Assembly: GCA_026692865.1 (NCBI GenBank) | Contig: JAPLNI010000058.1 | Location: 592,059-656,058, forward strand | Length of the DNA: 64,000 nucleotides | Origin: Planctomycetota bacterium | GTDB lineage: Bacteria; Planctomycetota; Planctomycetia; Pirellulales; Pirellulaceae | Reading direction: 5' to 3' | Part shown: positions 56,180 to 64,000 of the stretch, piece by piece | Layout: each line of letters begins with the position of its first letter | Numbering within the stretch: the first letter of the stretch is position 1 | Made by a program: the position numbers and the translations under genes | Notes under the pieces: model-generated | Told to the model about the DNA's origin: nothing | Database searches by the model: none | Seen by the model: the letters and a program-made list of their open reading frames with translations, nothing else

Positions 56180-57664
56180 TCAACGGATTGTCGAGTCTCC
56201 GGTTGGCTTGAAGCCTTGGACTGGAAACTTCTTGCGTAGCTGCTTACTAAGAGCAGCGATGGTCTGAGAATGCTCGGGTTTGCCGGCGAGATTGAAGTCG
56301 TTTTGCGGATCGCGTACGGCGTCATAAAGTTCACTGACGGTCTTCTCGCCAGGCTTGGTCCACTCTACGTAAAGCCACTGTTGCGTGCGCATGGCGACTC
56401 CCAGATAGCCGCTCTTCGGATACCAACTGTATGCCGCCTCGTTCACATTTGCTTGAGGGTCAGCAAGGATCGGAGTGAGGCTCTTACCCTCGAAGCCGTG
56501 ATGAGCTGGGAGGCCGCATAAATCGACAAGTGTCGGGGCAAGATCGACTGACTGAACTAGCGATTGGGTCTTTTGACCAGCCGTTTTCATACCAGGTATG
56601 GCGAGCATCAATGCGTTGCGAGTTGCACCTTCATAGTTGTTGTGCTTTGCGCCCCACCAAGTATGCTCACCCATGTAATAACCGTGATCGGTCCAAAAGA
56701 CGACGATCGTATTCTTGTCGAGTCCTGTTTCATTGAGGGCTTGCATCAAACGCCCCACTTGTGCATCGATATAACTGATCGCTGCGAAATAGCCTTGCAA
56801 GCATTGTCGCTTATAAGACTCTGGCAAATCGCCCTGAGGCACTCCGTTGTACCAACGAAAATCTGTCCCGCTGGTCGCGGCAAAATCGGGAGCGTTCTGC
56901 GGCAAAAACTCATTCTCGGCTAAAGGCAGCTTGGCCGGATCATACAAATCAAAATACTTCTTGGGCGCAATCCAGGGGACATGCGGATTCGCAAATCCAA
57001 CAGCGAGAAAAAACGGCTGAGCTGGGTTCTTGGAATGCTCTCGGAGCTGAGCAATGGCGTTCTTGGCCGTATCGCCATCGAGCAAATCATCATCATTGCA
57101 ATTTACGGACTCGAAAGCGGGGATGGCCGAGTTCCTCGATCCTATACCTCGCTTAGGTATTTCAATCCCTTTCGCTTCCGCATCTTTCATCATTCTGGCG
57201 ACAGCTTGTTTCGTGCCCTCACTTACACGTGGCTGCTTGCTGTGCCAAGCCGGAATCGTCCACGAAGCATCGTCGTCGATTCCGACGTGATAAATCTTAC
57301 CGAGGCTTCGTGTATGGTAACCATGATCTTTAAAGTACTGCGGCATTGTGGAAATGTCGGGCATGGTGGATCGCAGAGCGGGACCGATCTCGAATATCCC
57401 TGTAGTCGCTGGATAGCAACCACTAAGCATCGCGATTCTCGACGGCGAACAGAGCGCTTGTTGGACGTAGCTGTGATTAAACAATAACGAGCGTTTAGCC
57501 AAAGCATCGAGGTTTGGAGACTTGACGGTGGTATCCCCGTAACAACCGAGCTGTGGACGCATATCGTCCGAAGCGATGAACAGGACGTTTAGCTTCTCGG
57601 ATGCAGAAACATTCGTCGTCAACAGGACGAACAAGCAAAGTGTCAGCCGTTGTAAAAACATCAT
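56180..57664 (-). CDS. Secreted iduronate-2-sulfatase-like sulfatase
   Basis: About 494 residues from the ATGATG at 57664; an open frame to 57748 precedes it but lacks a signal peptide. Signal 1-22. Motif CSPSRIAMLSG with the formylglycine Cys at about 72, metal site VLFIASDDMRPQLGCYGD, GKIYHVGIDDDASWTIP and WTDHGYYMGEHTWWGAKHN. The DMRPQLGCYGD and GKIYH words are typical of iduronate-2-sulfatase-like enzymes and choline-sulfatase relatives. It stands alone on the minus strand between plus-strand genes. Confidence 0.9.
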   Translation of the reverse strand: MMFLQRLTLCLFVLLTTNVSASEKLNVLFIASDDMRPQLGCYGDTTVKSPNLDALAKRSLLFNHSYVQQALCSPSRIAMLSGCYPATTGIFEIGPALRSTMPDISTMPQYFKDHGYHTRSLGKIYHVGIDDDASWTIPAWHSKQPRVSEGTKQAVARMMKDAEAKGIEIPKRGIGSRNSAIPAFESVNCNDDDLLDGDTAKNAIAQLREHSKNPAQPFFLAVGFANPHVPWIAPKKYFDLYDPAKLPLAENEFLPQNAPDFAATSGTDFRWYNGVPQGDLPESYKRQCLQGYFAAISYIDAQVGRLMQALNETGLDKNTIVVFWTDHGYYMGEHTWWGAKHNNYEGATRNALMLAIPGMKTAGQKTQSLVQSVDLAPTLVDLCGLPAHHGFEGKSLTPILADPQANVNEAAYSWYPKSGYLGVAMRTQQWLYVEWTKPGEKTVSELYDAVRDPQNDFNLAGKPEHSQTIAALSKQLRKKFPVQGFKPTGDSTIR

Positions 57665-57818
57665 TGAACTGGTTGAAAAGTGAGATTCATTTTTGTCAAT
57701 AGTAGCCAGAAGTAACGTAGGACAATTAGTGTACAGACCGGATACCAAATATTCAACTTTGCGAGCCAGCCTCGCAATGCCTGTCCATTTCTATTTTTAT
57801 TTTCGTGGCCTTGGGTTG

Positions 57819-58020
57819 TTAGGCGATAAGGTCGGTGACCACGCGGGCTGGTTCTACGCCGGTAGGGGTTTCGTCGCGGCCTTCGAATTCGAATGTGAGT
57901 TTGTCATGATGCAAGTCGGCCATGCTCACCGGGTTCTCGTATCCAGCAAGCCGCTAACAGAAAGCATCGCATCGCGCACCGCTTCGGCTTCAAGACGACG
58001 GCGTGGAAAGGCGGCGAGAC
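57819..58020 (-). pseudogene. Collapsed DUF1553/DUF1501 gene-pair remnant
   Basis: Read on the minus strand, 58020 to 57927 gives LAAFPRRRLEAEAVRDAMLSVSGLLD, the DUF1553 signature, then TRTR and a stop. Immediately after comes ADLHHDK, then (in a shifted frame after a run of four A) KLTFEFEGRDETPTGVEPARVVTDLIA and TAA at 57819, which matches a DUF1501 C-terminus. About 300 residues of DUF1553 end plus most of DUF1501 are missing between. This is a fossil of the usual DUF1553-DUF1501 pair. Confidence 0.75.
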
Positions 58021-58039
58021 TATCAGACAAGGGTGAGGG

Positions 58040-58392
58040 AAGATGGGGAGAAACGGAGCTCGTTCCTGATGCAGTACTCGATGAGTGCTTTAAGCCCTCA
58101 ACCGCTCAACCTTCGTATGGAATGACCTGGTGGCTTTTTGGGCAGTGGCGATGAAGATCGTACCGAGGCTTTAAATGGGCGCAACATTGCTCCCAAAGCG
58201 AAACGACTCATTGAAGAGCGTCGCAAGCTAAGCTTCCATCCATCTGCTGACACCGTGGCAGCGATTGGGAAAGGGAAGAATCGGTGCTACGTCATACCTT
58301 CGCTCGATATGGTGGTCATCCGCATGGGAGACAGTCAAGGCCACGAATACAGCGACAATGAGTTGCTTGCAAAGTTATTGGAGGCGGGATGA
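58040..58392 (+). pseudogene. Beta-lactamase-family serine hydrolase C-terminal remnant
   Basis: Plus-strand codons give LVPDAVLDECFKPSTAQPSYGMTWWLFG in one frame up to about 58136. Then in another frame (58138 on) come DEDRTEALNGRN, KLSFHPSADTVAAIGKGKNRCYVIPSLDMVVIRMGD and SDNELLAKLLEAG. Together they match the last 110 residues of class C beta-lactamase-related hydrolases (QPxYGLTWW, GKGxxxxYVIPSLDxVVVRxG). There is no N-terminal part and the frame breaks once, so it is a dead fragment. Confidence 0.75.
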
Positions 58393-58628
58393 ACACAGAC
58401 GGGACTGGTCTATTCACAGCCGACCTTCATTGCAATCGATAGTTGTCGTTTCAATCAATGGTATACTTGAATTCGGTAACTTTATTAGAAGTCGGCCATT
58501 TAGTTGCGTCAACACGCCAGTGCGGGTCTATCTTTTCTTACAATAAGTCGTGTGCGCGGAAAAGAAGATTTCTATGCCAGTCAAAGTCAAGGATTTTTCG
58601 GGCTCGTGTTTAGAGAGAAGAACTGCTT
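58393..58628. other. Gap between remnants and the DUF1592 gene
   Basis: No gene or remnant recognised. It ends in AGAGAGAAGAACTGCTT, which supplies a plausible ribosome binding site for the GTG start at 58629. A promoter for the two-gene unit that follows should lie here, but no clear -35/-10 is seen. Confidence 0.3.
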
Positions 58629-61043
58629 GTGAGATACATCGCTCTCCTTTCAATCGTGTGCTTATTCAGTTTGGACGCTGCGTTGAAAGCGTCCGAATTT
58701 GCTTCAGAGAAAATCGTGTTTCTGAAGAAACACTGCATGGATTGCCACGATTCGGCTTCCAAGGAAGGTAGCCTCGATTTGTCGACGATCGAATTCGACC
58801 TTCGCAACGCTGATTCCTTTGTAGCCTGGGCAAAGGTCCATGACCGAGTTCGCGATGGAGAGATGCCCCCGAAAGATGCCAAACGACCGCCGGACGACGA
58901 GATACAGAAGTTTTTAACGGCACTCGATACGCAGTTAAACGATGCTAATGTGCTGCGACAAGCAAAAGAAGGGCGAGCCTTGGCGCGGCGGCTGAATCGC
59001 GATGAATATCAGAATACGCTTCGTGATTTGCTTGGCGTGGAGGAAGATTATCGACCGCGATTGCCAGAAGATGGAAAGTCGCTCGGCTTCGATAAAGTCG
59101 GCTCGGCATTGAGCGTTTCAGCAGAGCATTTGCAGGCTTATATGACTGCCGCGCGGGAAGCTTTGGATGAAGCCATTGTCACAGGACCGTCGCCGAAATC
59201 GGAAACCGTGCGTTATCCGCAGCGATGGGATGTGAAGCATTTTGGAAAGGACTTCTTTCGAAAGAATACCAAAGGCTTTGGCAATCAGCCCGATGCAATC
59301 GTGCGCTTTGGCGACTTTGTAGAAAACATCGTGGGCTTTCCCGGAGCGCCCACTGCTGGAACGTATCGCTTTCGAGTCCGAGCCCGTGCCTGGGGTGGAG
59401 AAACGGTGAAGGCCCGCATTCGAGCGGGAGATAAACGCTATTCGAATACGTCCTGGTTGGTCACCTACACAGAGTTTCCTCCCGAGGGAGCTGAAGCCGA
59501 AGTCACAACCTATCTACGAGAGAAAGATACTCTGCGTGTATCACCTATCGGCATCGCAGGGCCGGGAACCATGCATCGTGCAAATGGTTTCATCGATGCG
59601 AACACCTATCAGGGGCCTGGTTTGGCTATCGAGTGGGTAGAGGTCGAAGGTCCGCTGCATGAAACCTGGCCGCCGCCAAGTCATCATCGATTGTTTGGAG
59701 ATCTCGATTTCGATACTGCCACTCAAGCTGATGCGGAACGCGTGCTTAGAGAGTTTTTGCCGCGCGCATTTCGTCGACCAGTGGAGGATGAGGAAGTTCA
59801 CCACTACTCAAAAATTTTTGCCAAGTCGGCGACCAATACGGGCTTTCGTGCTGGCATCAAGGTGGCGTTGCAAGCCGCGTTGTGCTCGCCATACTTCCTT
59901 TATCTGGATGCACCTGTCGGCGCCCTAGATGATTTTGCACTCGCTTCGCGCTTGGCCTATTTCTTGTGGAGTTCGACACCTGATGACGAATTAATAACGC
60001 TGGCTGAGAAAGGCGAACTTCATCAAGCGGAAGTTCTTCACGCCCAGGTGGAGCGTTTGCTTAATGACCCAAAGGCGGTTGCGTTTAACGAGAGCTTTAC
60101 CGGACAGTGGCTCGATTTACGGAAGATCACCGCGACTACACCAGACGATCGACTATACCCTGAATGGGATGAGCTCATTGAATGGTCCAGCGTGCAGGAA
60201 ACACGTCGATTTTTCGATGAGCTGTTGATGAACAATCTCAGCGTAACCAATTTTGTGCATTCGGACTTCGCGATCTTGAATGAACGCTTGGCTGAACACT
60301 ATGGGATTTCTGGTGTGAAGGGGACGGCCTTTCGCAAAGTGTCGTTGCCAGCCGACTCGGTGCGTGGCGGTGTACTCGGACAGGCAAGTGTGTTGAAGGT
60401 GACTGCGAACGGGACGACGAGTTCCCCTGTCTTGCGAGGTGTATGGGTACAAGAACGAATCTTGGGGAAACCCGTGCCGCCACCACCACCCGGTGTACCC
60501 GCCGTAGAACCGGACATTCGCGGTGCAACTACCATCCGCAAGCAACTCGACAAACATCGTAACAGCGACAGCTGCGCCGCCTGCCATGCGAAAATTGATG
60601 CGCCTGGATTTGCGTTGGAAAGCTTTGATGTCATCGGAGGTTGGCGGGAGCGATATCGTTCGGCAAGCGAGAACACGACGGACAAAATCCAAGTCACACG
60701 ACCTTTGACTTTCGATGCGAGAACCTTCCTTCGTGATCCAACGCAGCGTGACCCATTGAAGACCTACGTCGGTCTTGGGCCAGTCGTCGATGCGAGCGGA
60801 CAGATGCCAAATGGCGAGTCCTTCGCAAACTACATGGAATTTCGTCGCTATCTTCTAGCAGACCCGGATCAGCTTGTACGCTCTCTGACGCAACATCTCG
60901 TAACCTATGCCACAGGTACCGGCCCACAATACGCCGACCGTGAGTTGATTAATCAAATCGTGGATCGTGTCCACAAGCACGATTATGGCTTTCGTTCGCT
61001 CATTCACGAAATCATTCAAAGTCCAATCTTTTTAAACCAATGA
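58629..61043 (+). CDS. DUF1587-1595-1592-1588-1585 cytochrome-linked protein
   Basis: An 804-residue complete family member from GTG at 58629. Signal peptide about 1-22, haem motif CMDCH (36-40), DUF1587 (RRLNRDEYQNTLRDLLGVEEDYRPRLPEDGKSLGFDKVGSAL in order), a beta-rich region, DUF1595/1592 (LASRLAYFLWSSTPDDELI), DUF1588 (SVRGGVLGQASVLKVTANGTTSSPVLRG, PPPPPGVPAVEPDIRG, haem CAACH) and DUF1585 (YATGTGPQYADRELI). It is closest to the broken gene at 22541-25338 and shows what that gene has lost. It overlaps a sulfatase rather than a DUF1552 gene. Confidence 0.9.
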   Translation: MRYIALLSIVCLFSLDAALKASEFASEKIVFLKKHCMDCHDSASKEGSLDLSTIEFDLRNADSFVAWAKVHDRVRDGEMPPKDAKRPPDDEIQKFLTALDTQLNDANVLRQAKEGRALARRLNRDEYQNTLRDLLGVEEDYRPRLPEDGKSLGFDKVGSALSVSAEHLQAYMTAAREALDEAIVTGPSPKSETVRYPQRWDVKHFGKDFFRKNTKGFGNQPDAIVRFGDFVENIVGFPGAPTAGTYRFRVRARAWGGETVKARIRAGDKRYSNTSWLVTYTEFPPEGAEAEVTTYLREKDTLRVSPIGIAGPGTMHRANGFIDANTYQGPGLAIEWVEVEGPLHETWPPPSHHRLFGDLDFDTATQADAERVLREFLPRAFRRPVEDEEVHHYSKIFAKSATNTGFRAGIKVALQAALCSPYFLYLDAPVGALDDFALASRLAYFLWSSTPDDELITLAEKGELHQAEVLHAQVERLLNDPKAVAFNESFTGQWLDLRKITATTPDDRLYPEWDELIEWSSVQETRRFFDELLMNNLSVTNFVHSDFAILNERLAEHYGISGVKGTAFRKVSLPADSVRGGVLGQASVLKVTANGTTSSPVLRGVWVQERILGKPVPPPPPGVPAVEPDIRGATTIRKQLDKHRNSDSCAACHAKIDAPGFALESFDVIGGWRERYRSASENTTDKIQVTRPLTFDARTFLRDPTQRDPLKTYVGLGPVVDASGQMPNGESFANYMEFRRYLLADPDQLVRSLTQHLVTYATGTGPQYADRELINQIVDRVHKHDYGFRSLIHEIIQSPIFLNQ

Positions 61044-62608
61044 AAAGCCTCTCCACACTTCTATCTTTCATCACCGCCCTATTCGCATGCGAGTTCGTCA
61101 CGCAGGGGGCGGAATCTACCTCGCGCCCTAACGTACTTATCGCCATCGCCGATGATATGTCGTGGGCTCATACATCGATCGCGGGATGTAAGGGGGTAAG
61201 TACACCGAACATCGATCGCGTAGCACGAAGCGGCGTGCTGTTTCGCAATGGCTTTTGTGGAGCCCCAGGATGTTCACCTTCGCGAGCTGTTTTCTTCATC
61301 GGACGTCATGTGTGGATGAATGAAGAAGCGGGCCCACATCACGGCTTGTTTCCCGCCAAGTTCGCAACCTTCCCTGACCTTCTTGCGAAGGAAGGGTATA
61401 AGACAGGGTACACTGGCAAGCCATGGTCGCCGGGTAACTTGGGGCCGGGACGAACGGGCAATCCGGCTGGCCCTCCGTTCATGAAGCATAGGCTCACACC
61501 ACCTTCCAGTAACATCAAAGATGTCGACTATGTTGCCAACTTTGCAGATTACCTCGGACAACGAAGTAAGGATCAACCATTCTTTTTTTGGTTTGGTAGC
61601 GTCGAACCACATCGCAGCTATCAACGCGGTAGTGGCTTAAAGGCTGGTAAGAAACTTGAGGATGTAATCGTCCCGAAGTTCCTTCCCGATACGCCAGAGG
61701 TTCGCAGCGACTTCCTCGATTACTTTCTCGAGATCGAGTATTTTGATCGACAGCTTGGCGGAATGCTCGACCTACTGGAAAAGGCAGGGGAACTCGATAA
61801 CACAATCGTTATCGTTACTGCAGATAACGGCATGCCGATGCTGCGAGCAAAGGCTACTTGTTACGAATACGGGCTCCATGTCCCGATGCATCTTGCTTGG
61901 CCAAAAGGGATCCCTGGCGGACGAGTCATCGACGACCCGATTGGCTTTGTGGATCTCAACGCCACGATCCTTGCAGCCGCTGGAATTGAGCACCCAGCAA
62001 AAGACGATCCTGCACTCGCGCCTATTGGACGTAACTTCATGCCATTACTCGCAAGTACGAAGCAGGGACTCGTCGACCCCGAGCACGCCTTTGTCTTTGC
62101 TGGTCACGAGCGGCACACACTCACACGTTACAACGATATCGGATATCCAATCCGTGCCCTACGAACACCACAGTATCTCTATCTACGGAATCTTCGTCCC
62201 GACCGTTGGCCGGTTGGAGACCCACAGCGGATCAATAAGTCCAATGGCCAACTCCTTCCTCGCCACGCCGGGTGTTACCGCGATATCGACGACCAGGAAA
62301 CGCTGGGTTGGCTTATCAAGGCGGCTCGCGATTCTAAAGAATACGACGAAATGTTAGAGTTGATTGTAGGTAAACATCCCGCAGAAGAACTTTACGATAT
62401 CCAGTCCGACCCGGACTGTATGCATAACTTAGCGACGTCTTCCGAACATACTTCCGTGCGTGACAAACTCGCAGCGCAAATGGATGCCGAGCTAAAGAGG
62501 ACCAACGATCCTCGTATCTACGGAGCCATACCGGACATTGCTGACACGTACCCCAACATCAATCCCAAAAACCTGATGGGTGAAGGCAACTATCCCGCAC
62601 CGAAATAG
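61040..62608 (+). CDS. Secreted heparan-N-sulfatase-like sulfatase
   Basis: A 522-residue sulfatase with a signal peptide (about 1-24). Motif GAPGCSPSRAVFFIGR with the formylglycine Cys at about 78, metal site VLIAIADDMSWAHTSIAGC, GYTGKPWSPG and VTADNGMPMLRAKATCYEYGLHVP. The last two patterns resemble N-sulfoglucosamine sulfohydrolase-type enzymes. ATGA overlap with the DUF1592 gene implies coupled translation, an unusual partner for that family. The long C-terminal part (RDIDDQETLGWL, ELYDIQSDPDCMHNLA) is normal for the group. Confidence 0.9.
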   Translation: MKSLSTLLSFITALFACEFVTQGAESTSRPNVLIAIADDMSWAHTSIAGCKGVSTPNIDRVARSGVLFRNGFCGAPGCSPSRAVFFIGRHVWMNEEAGPHHGLFPAKFATFPDLLAKEGYKTGYTGKPWSPGNLGPGRTGNPAGPPFMKHRLTPPSSNIKDVDYVANFADYLGQRSKDQPFFFWFGSVEPHRSYQRGSGLKAGKKLEDVIVPKFLPDTPEVRSDFLDYFLEIEYFDRQLGGMLDLLEKAGELDNTIVIVTADNGMPMLRAKATCYEYGLHVPMHLAWPKGIPGGRVIDDPIGFVDLNATILAAAGIEHPAKDDPALAPIGRNFMPLLASTKQGLVDPEHAFVFAGHERHTLTRYNDIGYPIRALRTPQYLYLRNLRPDRWPVGDPQRINKSNGQLLPRHAGCYRDIDDQETLGWLIKAARDSKEYDEMLELIVGKHPAEELYDIQSDPDCMHNLATSSEHTSVRDKLAAQMDAELKRTNDPRIYGAIPDIADTYPNINPKNLMGEGNYPAPK

Positions 62609-63123
62609 CCATGAAACGCATGCAGTATCGCTATCTCTATACCGCATTTTTAACGACTGTGCATCGTAAAGGATTGATTGCAGCACCGGATTCCGTCGCT
62701 TTGACACCATGCGCAATTGCCTACTACAGTCTTCACTGGCCTCCGAATCTAATATTCCCGACAGTCTAGTCTTATGAAGCAGCGGACACTCACATTGCAT
62801 CATGCGATTTCAAACACCTTCTTCATCCAAAAATGAGTTTTCCCATGACCATCGCAGATAAGGTGAGTGACTATGCTAAGGAAATCAGAGGCGCCAAGGG
62901 TGGACCCGATTTCTATCCAAGTGAGGCGACTCGCCTCTGCAATCCTAAGACTGGAGTCTATCGTCTTTATGAAGAGCTTGCTGGCATCCTGCTGATTATC
63001 GCTGGCGTGCAACGAGAAAATTATTCCTCTGATGTCTCGAATCCTTGATACGGCCCAAAGCTTTCCTGTACTGACCTCTAAAATGCCCTTTAATACCTCC
63101 CAAACCCGAGAGACGTCTCTTCT
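62609..63123. other. Half-kilobase stretch without a recognised gene
   Basis: Two short plus-strand frames lie here: about 52 codons from 62611 (MKRMQYRYLYTAF onward) and 71 codons from 62833 (MSFPMTIADKVSDYAKEI onward). Neither has a signal peptide, a good ribosome binding site or a family I know, and I do not call them genes. Small dyads are present: GAGGCGA-C-TCGCCTC (62923-62937) and the 12-base palindrome AGAGACGTCTCT (63109-63120), the latter three bases before the next ATG. Confidence 0.35.
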
Positions 63124-63861
63124 ATGAAACTACATTTGATCTACCTAACACTTCTTATAGTTACATCATTCACTCTGCAATGCGCAGCGCAATCGCCAAC
63201 CTTGCCAGCACCATGGAAGCATCAAGACATCGGCAGTGCGCAAGTCGGTACAAAAGTTCCACTCCCACCGGTCGAAATATTCGGAAAGAATGCGATGTTT
63301 GGGAAAAGTGCTGAATTGGCGGGTGCGGCGATGCACGCTGATAACGTTTTCAATGTGCAAGGGACGATGGACTTATGGGGACCGATGGACGGAGGGCATT
63401 TTGTTTGGCAGCCTATCCAAGGCGATTTCGATTTCGTGGTGCGAGTCTCCAGCATGGACAATCCCGGAAAGAACAAGCACGCGAAAGCTGGGATTTGTAT
63501 TCGTGAATCGCTGGATGGCGGATCGCGTAACGTCACACAATGTATAACCCCAGTCGACGGCTCACAATTCACTTATCGAGAAACGATAGCTGGCATCACC
63601 GTGAGAGTCCGACCCGATGCCGCAAATCCGAAACCAAGTGTGCCGAAGGAAAAATTTCCATGTTGGCTTAAGCTGGTTCGGCGTGGGAATGAATTCACTG
63701 GCTACGAATCGCTCGATGGCGAAACGTGGTGGCTAACCGGAACGATCAAACTCGAGCTCACAGCAGTTGCGATGATTGGCCTATCGTCTTCTTCGCACAC
63801 CTCGAACACGCTCACAACCTCCCTGTTCGATCACCTTCTACTGACCACTTCTTCAAACTAA
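63124..63861 (+). CDS. Secreted DUF1349/concanavalin-like protein
   Basis: A 245-residue protein with a signal peptide (about 1-22). The rest resembles DUF1349-type lectin folds: GTMDLWGPMDGGHFVWQPIQGDFDFVVRVSSMD, KAGICIRESLDGGSRNV, FPCWLKLVRRGNEFTGYESLDGETW and TAVAMIGLSSSSHTSNTLTTSLFDHL. Such domains bind or process sugars, often fused to larger enzymes; here it is free-standing. It is followed after 11 bases by another secreted protein, so the two probably share an mRNA. Confidence 0.75.
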   Translation: MKLHLIYLTLLIVTSFTLQCAAQSPTLPAPWKHQDIGSAQVGTKVPLPPVEIFGKNAMFGKSAELAGAAMHADNVFNVQGTMDLWGPMDGGHFVWQPIQGDFDFVVRVSSMDNPGKNKHAKAGICIRESLDGGSRNVTQCITPVDGSQFTYRETIAGITVRVRPDAANPKPSVPKEKFPCWLKLVRRGNEFTGYESLDGETWWLTGTIKLELTAVAMIGLSSSSHTSNTLTTSLFDHLLLTTSSN

Positions 63862-63872
63862 AAGTATCAACC

Positions 63873-64000
63873 ATGCATGCCCTTTCGTTCGTCAGATTAT
63901 TCTTGGCCTCTGCGGTAGTCGCGATGGTATTGACTGCTTCAGCTCGAGCACAGAAGCAATCTCAGCCGCCGCACATTGCGCAACTGATGACCATCAACAT
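63873..64000 (+). CDS. Start of a secreted protein, cut by the window end
   Basis: ATG at 63873 opens a frame with a clear signal peptide (FVRLFLASAVVAMVL to SARAQ, about 1-25), followed by QSQPPHIAQLMTIN. The remainder lies outside the window. Family not identifiable. Confidence 0.6.
   Translation, partial: MHALSFVRLFLASAVVAMVLTASARAQKQSQPPHIAQLMTIN

Noticed and set aside
62833..63048. 71-codon plus-strand frame as a gene
   Set aside because: No ribosome binding site, signal peptide or known motif; the length is within chance for this stretch.

Overview
The window reads as chromosomal DNA of a Planctomycetota bacterium, most like the Pirellulales/Planctomycetia. It is packed with families that are almost confined to that phylum and its relatives: PSCyt1/DUF1549/DUF1553 (PSD1) and DUF1587/1595/1592/1588/1585 cytochrome-linked proteins, the DUF1501 and DUF1552 Tat-signal proteins, ThuA and DUF1080-like domains, several type I sulfatases, EF-hand fusions and ECF sigma factors. 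I see no rRNA, tRNA, CRISPR array, transposase or phage gene.

Layout. From 252 to 35087 every gene is on the minus strand and no gap exceeds about 65 bases. Many junctions are 4-base ATGA or GTGA overlaps. In transcription order the block is: ECF sigma factor, FecR-like anti-sigma, DUF1553+DUF1501, DUF1553+DUF1501, a frameshifted DUF1592 gene+DUF1552, DUF1553+DUF1501, an orphan DUF1585 tail, an alpha/beta hydrolase, DUF1592, DUF1592, DUF1552, a DUF1080-like protein, DUF1552, ThuA, DUF1553+DUF1501, and an agarase-like/esterase fusion. It could be a single transcription unit of nearly 35 kb. A 128-base gap (35088-35215) separates it from a second, divergent ECF sigma factor with its own membrane anti-sigma candidate. 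This second gene heads a plus-strand block to 56155: an EF-hand hydrolase, a broken PSCyt1/DUF1553 gene, DUF1501, an EF-hand/redoxin/cytochrome protein, sulfatases, two serine hydrolases, a TolB-like propeller, a PQQ-type propeller, an LpqC-type esterase and two concanavalin-like proteins. After a minus-strand sulfatase come 0.6 kb of gene remnants (57819-58392). Then follow a complete DUF1592 gene overlapping a heparan-sulfatase-like gene, a lectin-fold protein and a gene cut by the window end.

How the genes may work together. Almost every product has a Sec or twin-arginine export signal, so this is an envelope or periplasm programme. The sulfatases, esterases, ThuA, DUF1080-like and agarase-like proteins suggest breakdown of sulfated or acylated polysaccharide. 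The haem c proteins pair strictly: DUF1549/1553 with DUF1501, and DUF1592 with DUF1552. The link to glycan use is inference; the PSCyt/PSD families have no settled biochemical role that I can cite.

The locus is visibly in flux. It holds at least two genes broken by deletions, a decapitated DUF1585 tail, a DUF1553/DUF1501 remnant, a beta-lactamase-family remnant and a stray signal-peptide fragment. It also has two kinds of unusual repeats: phased 8-bp and 15-bp tandem repeats sitting on start codons and signal-peptide codons of the minus-strand genes, and a 20-24 nt-arm palindrome present three times, once in frame inside a sulfatase.
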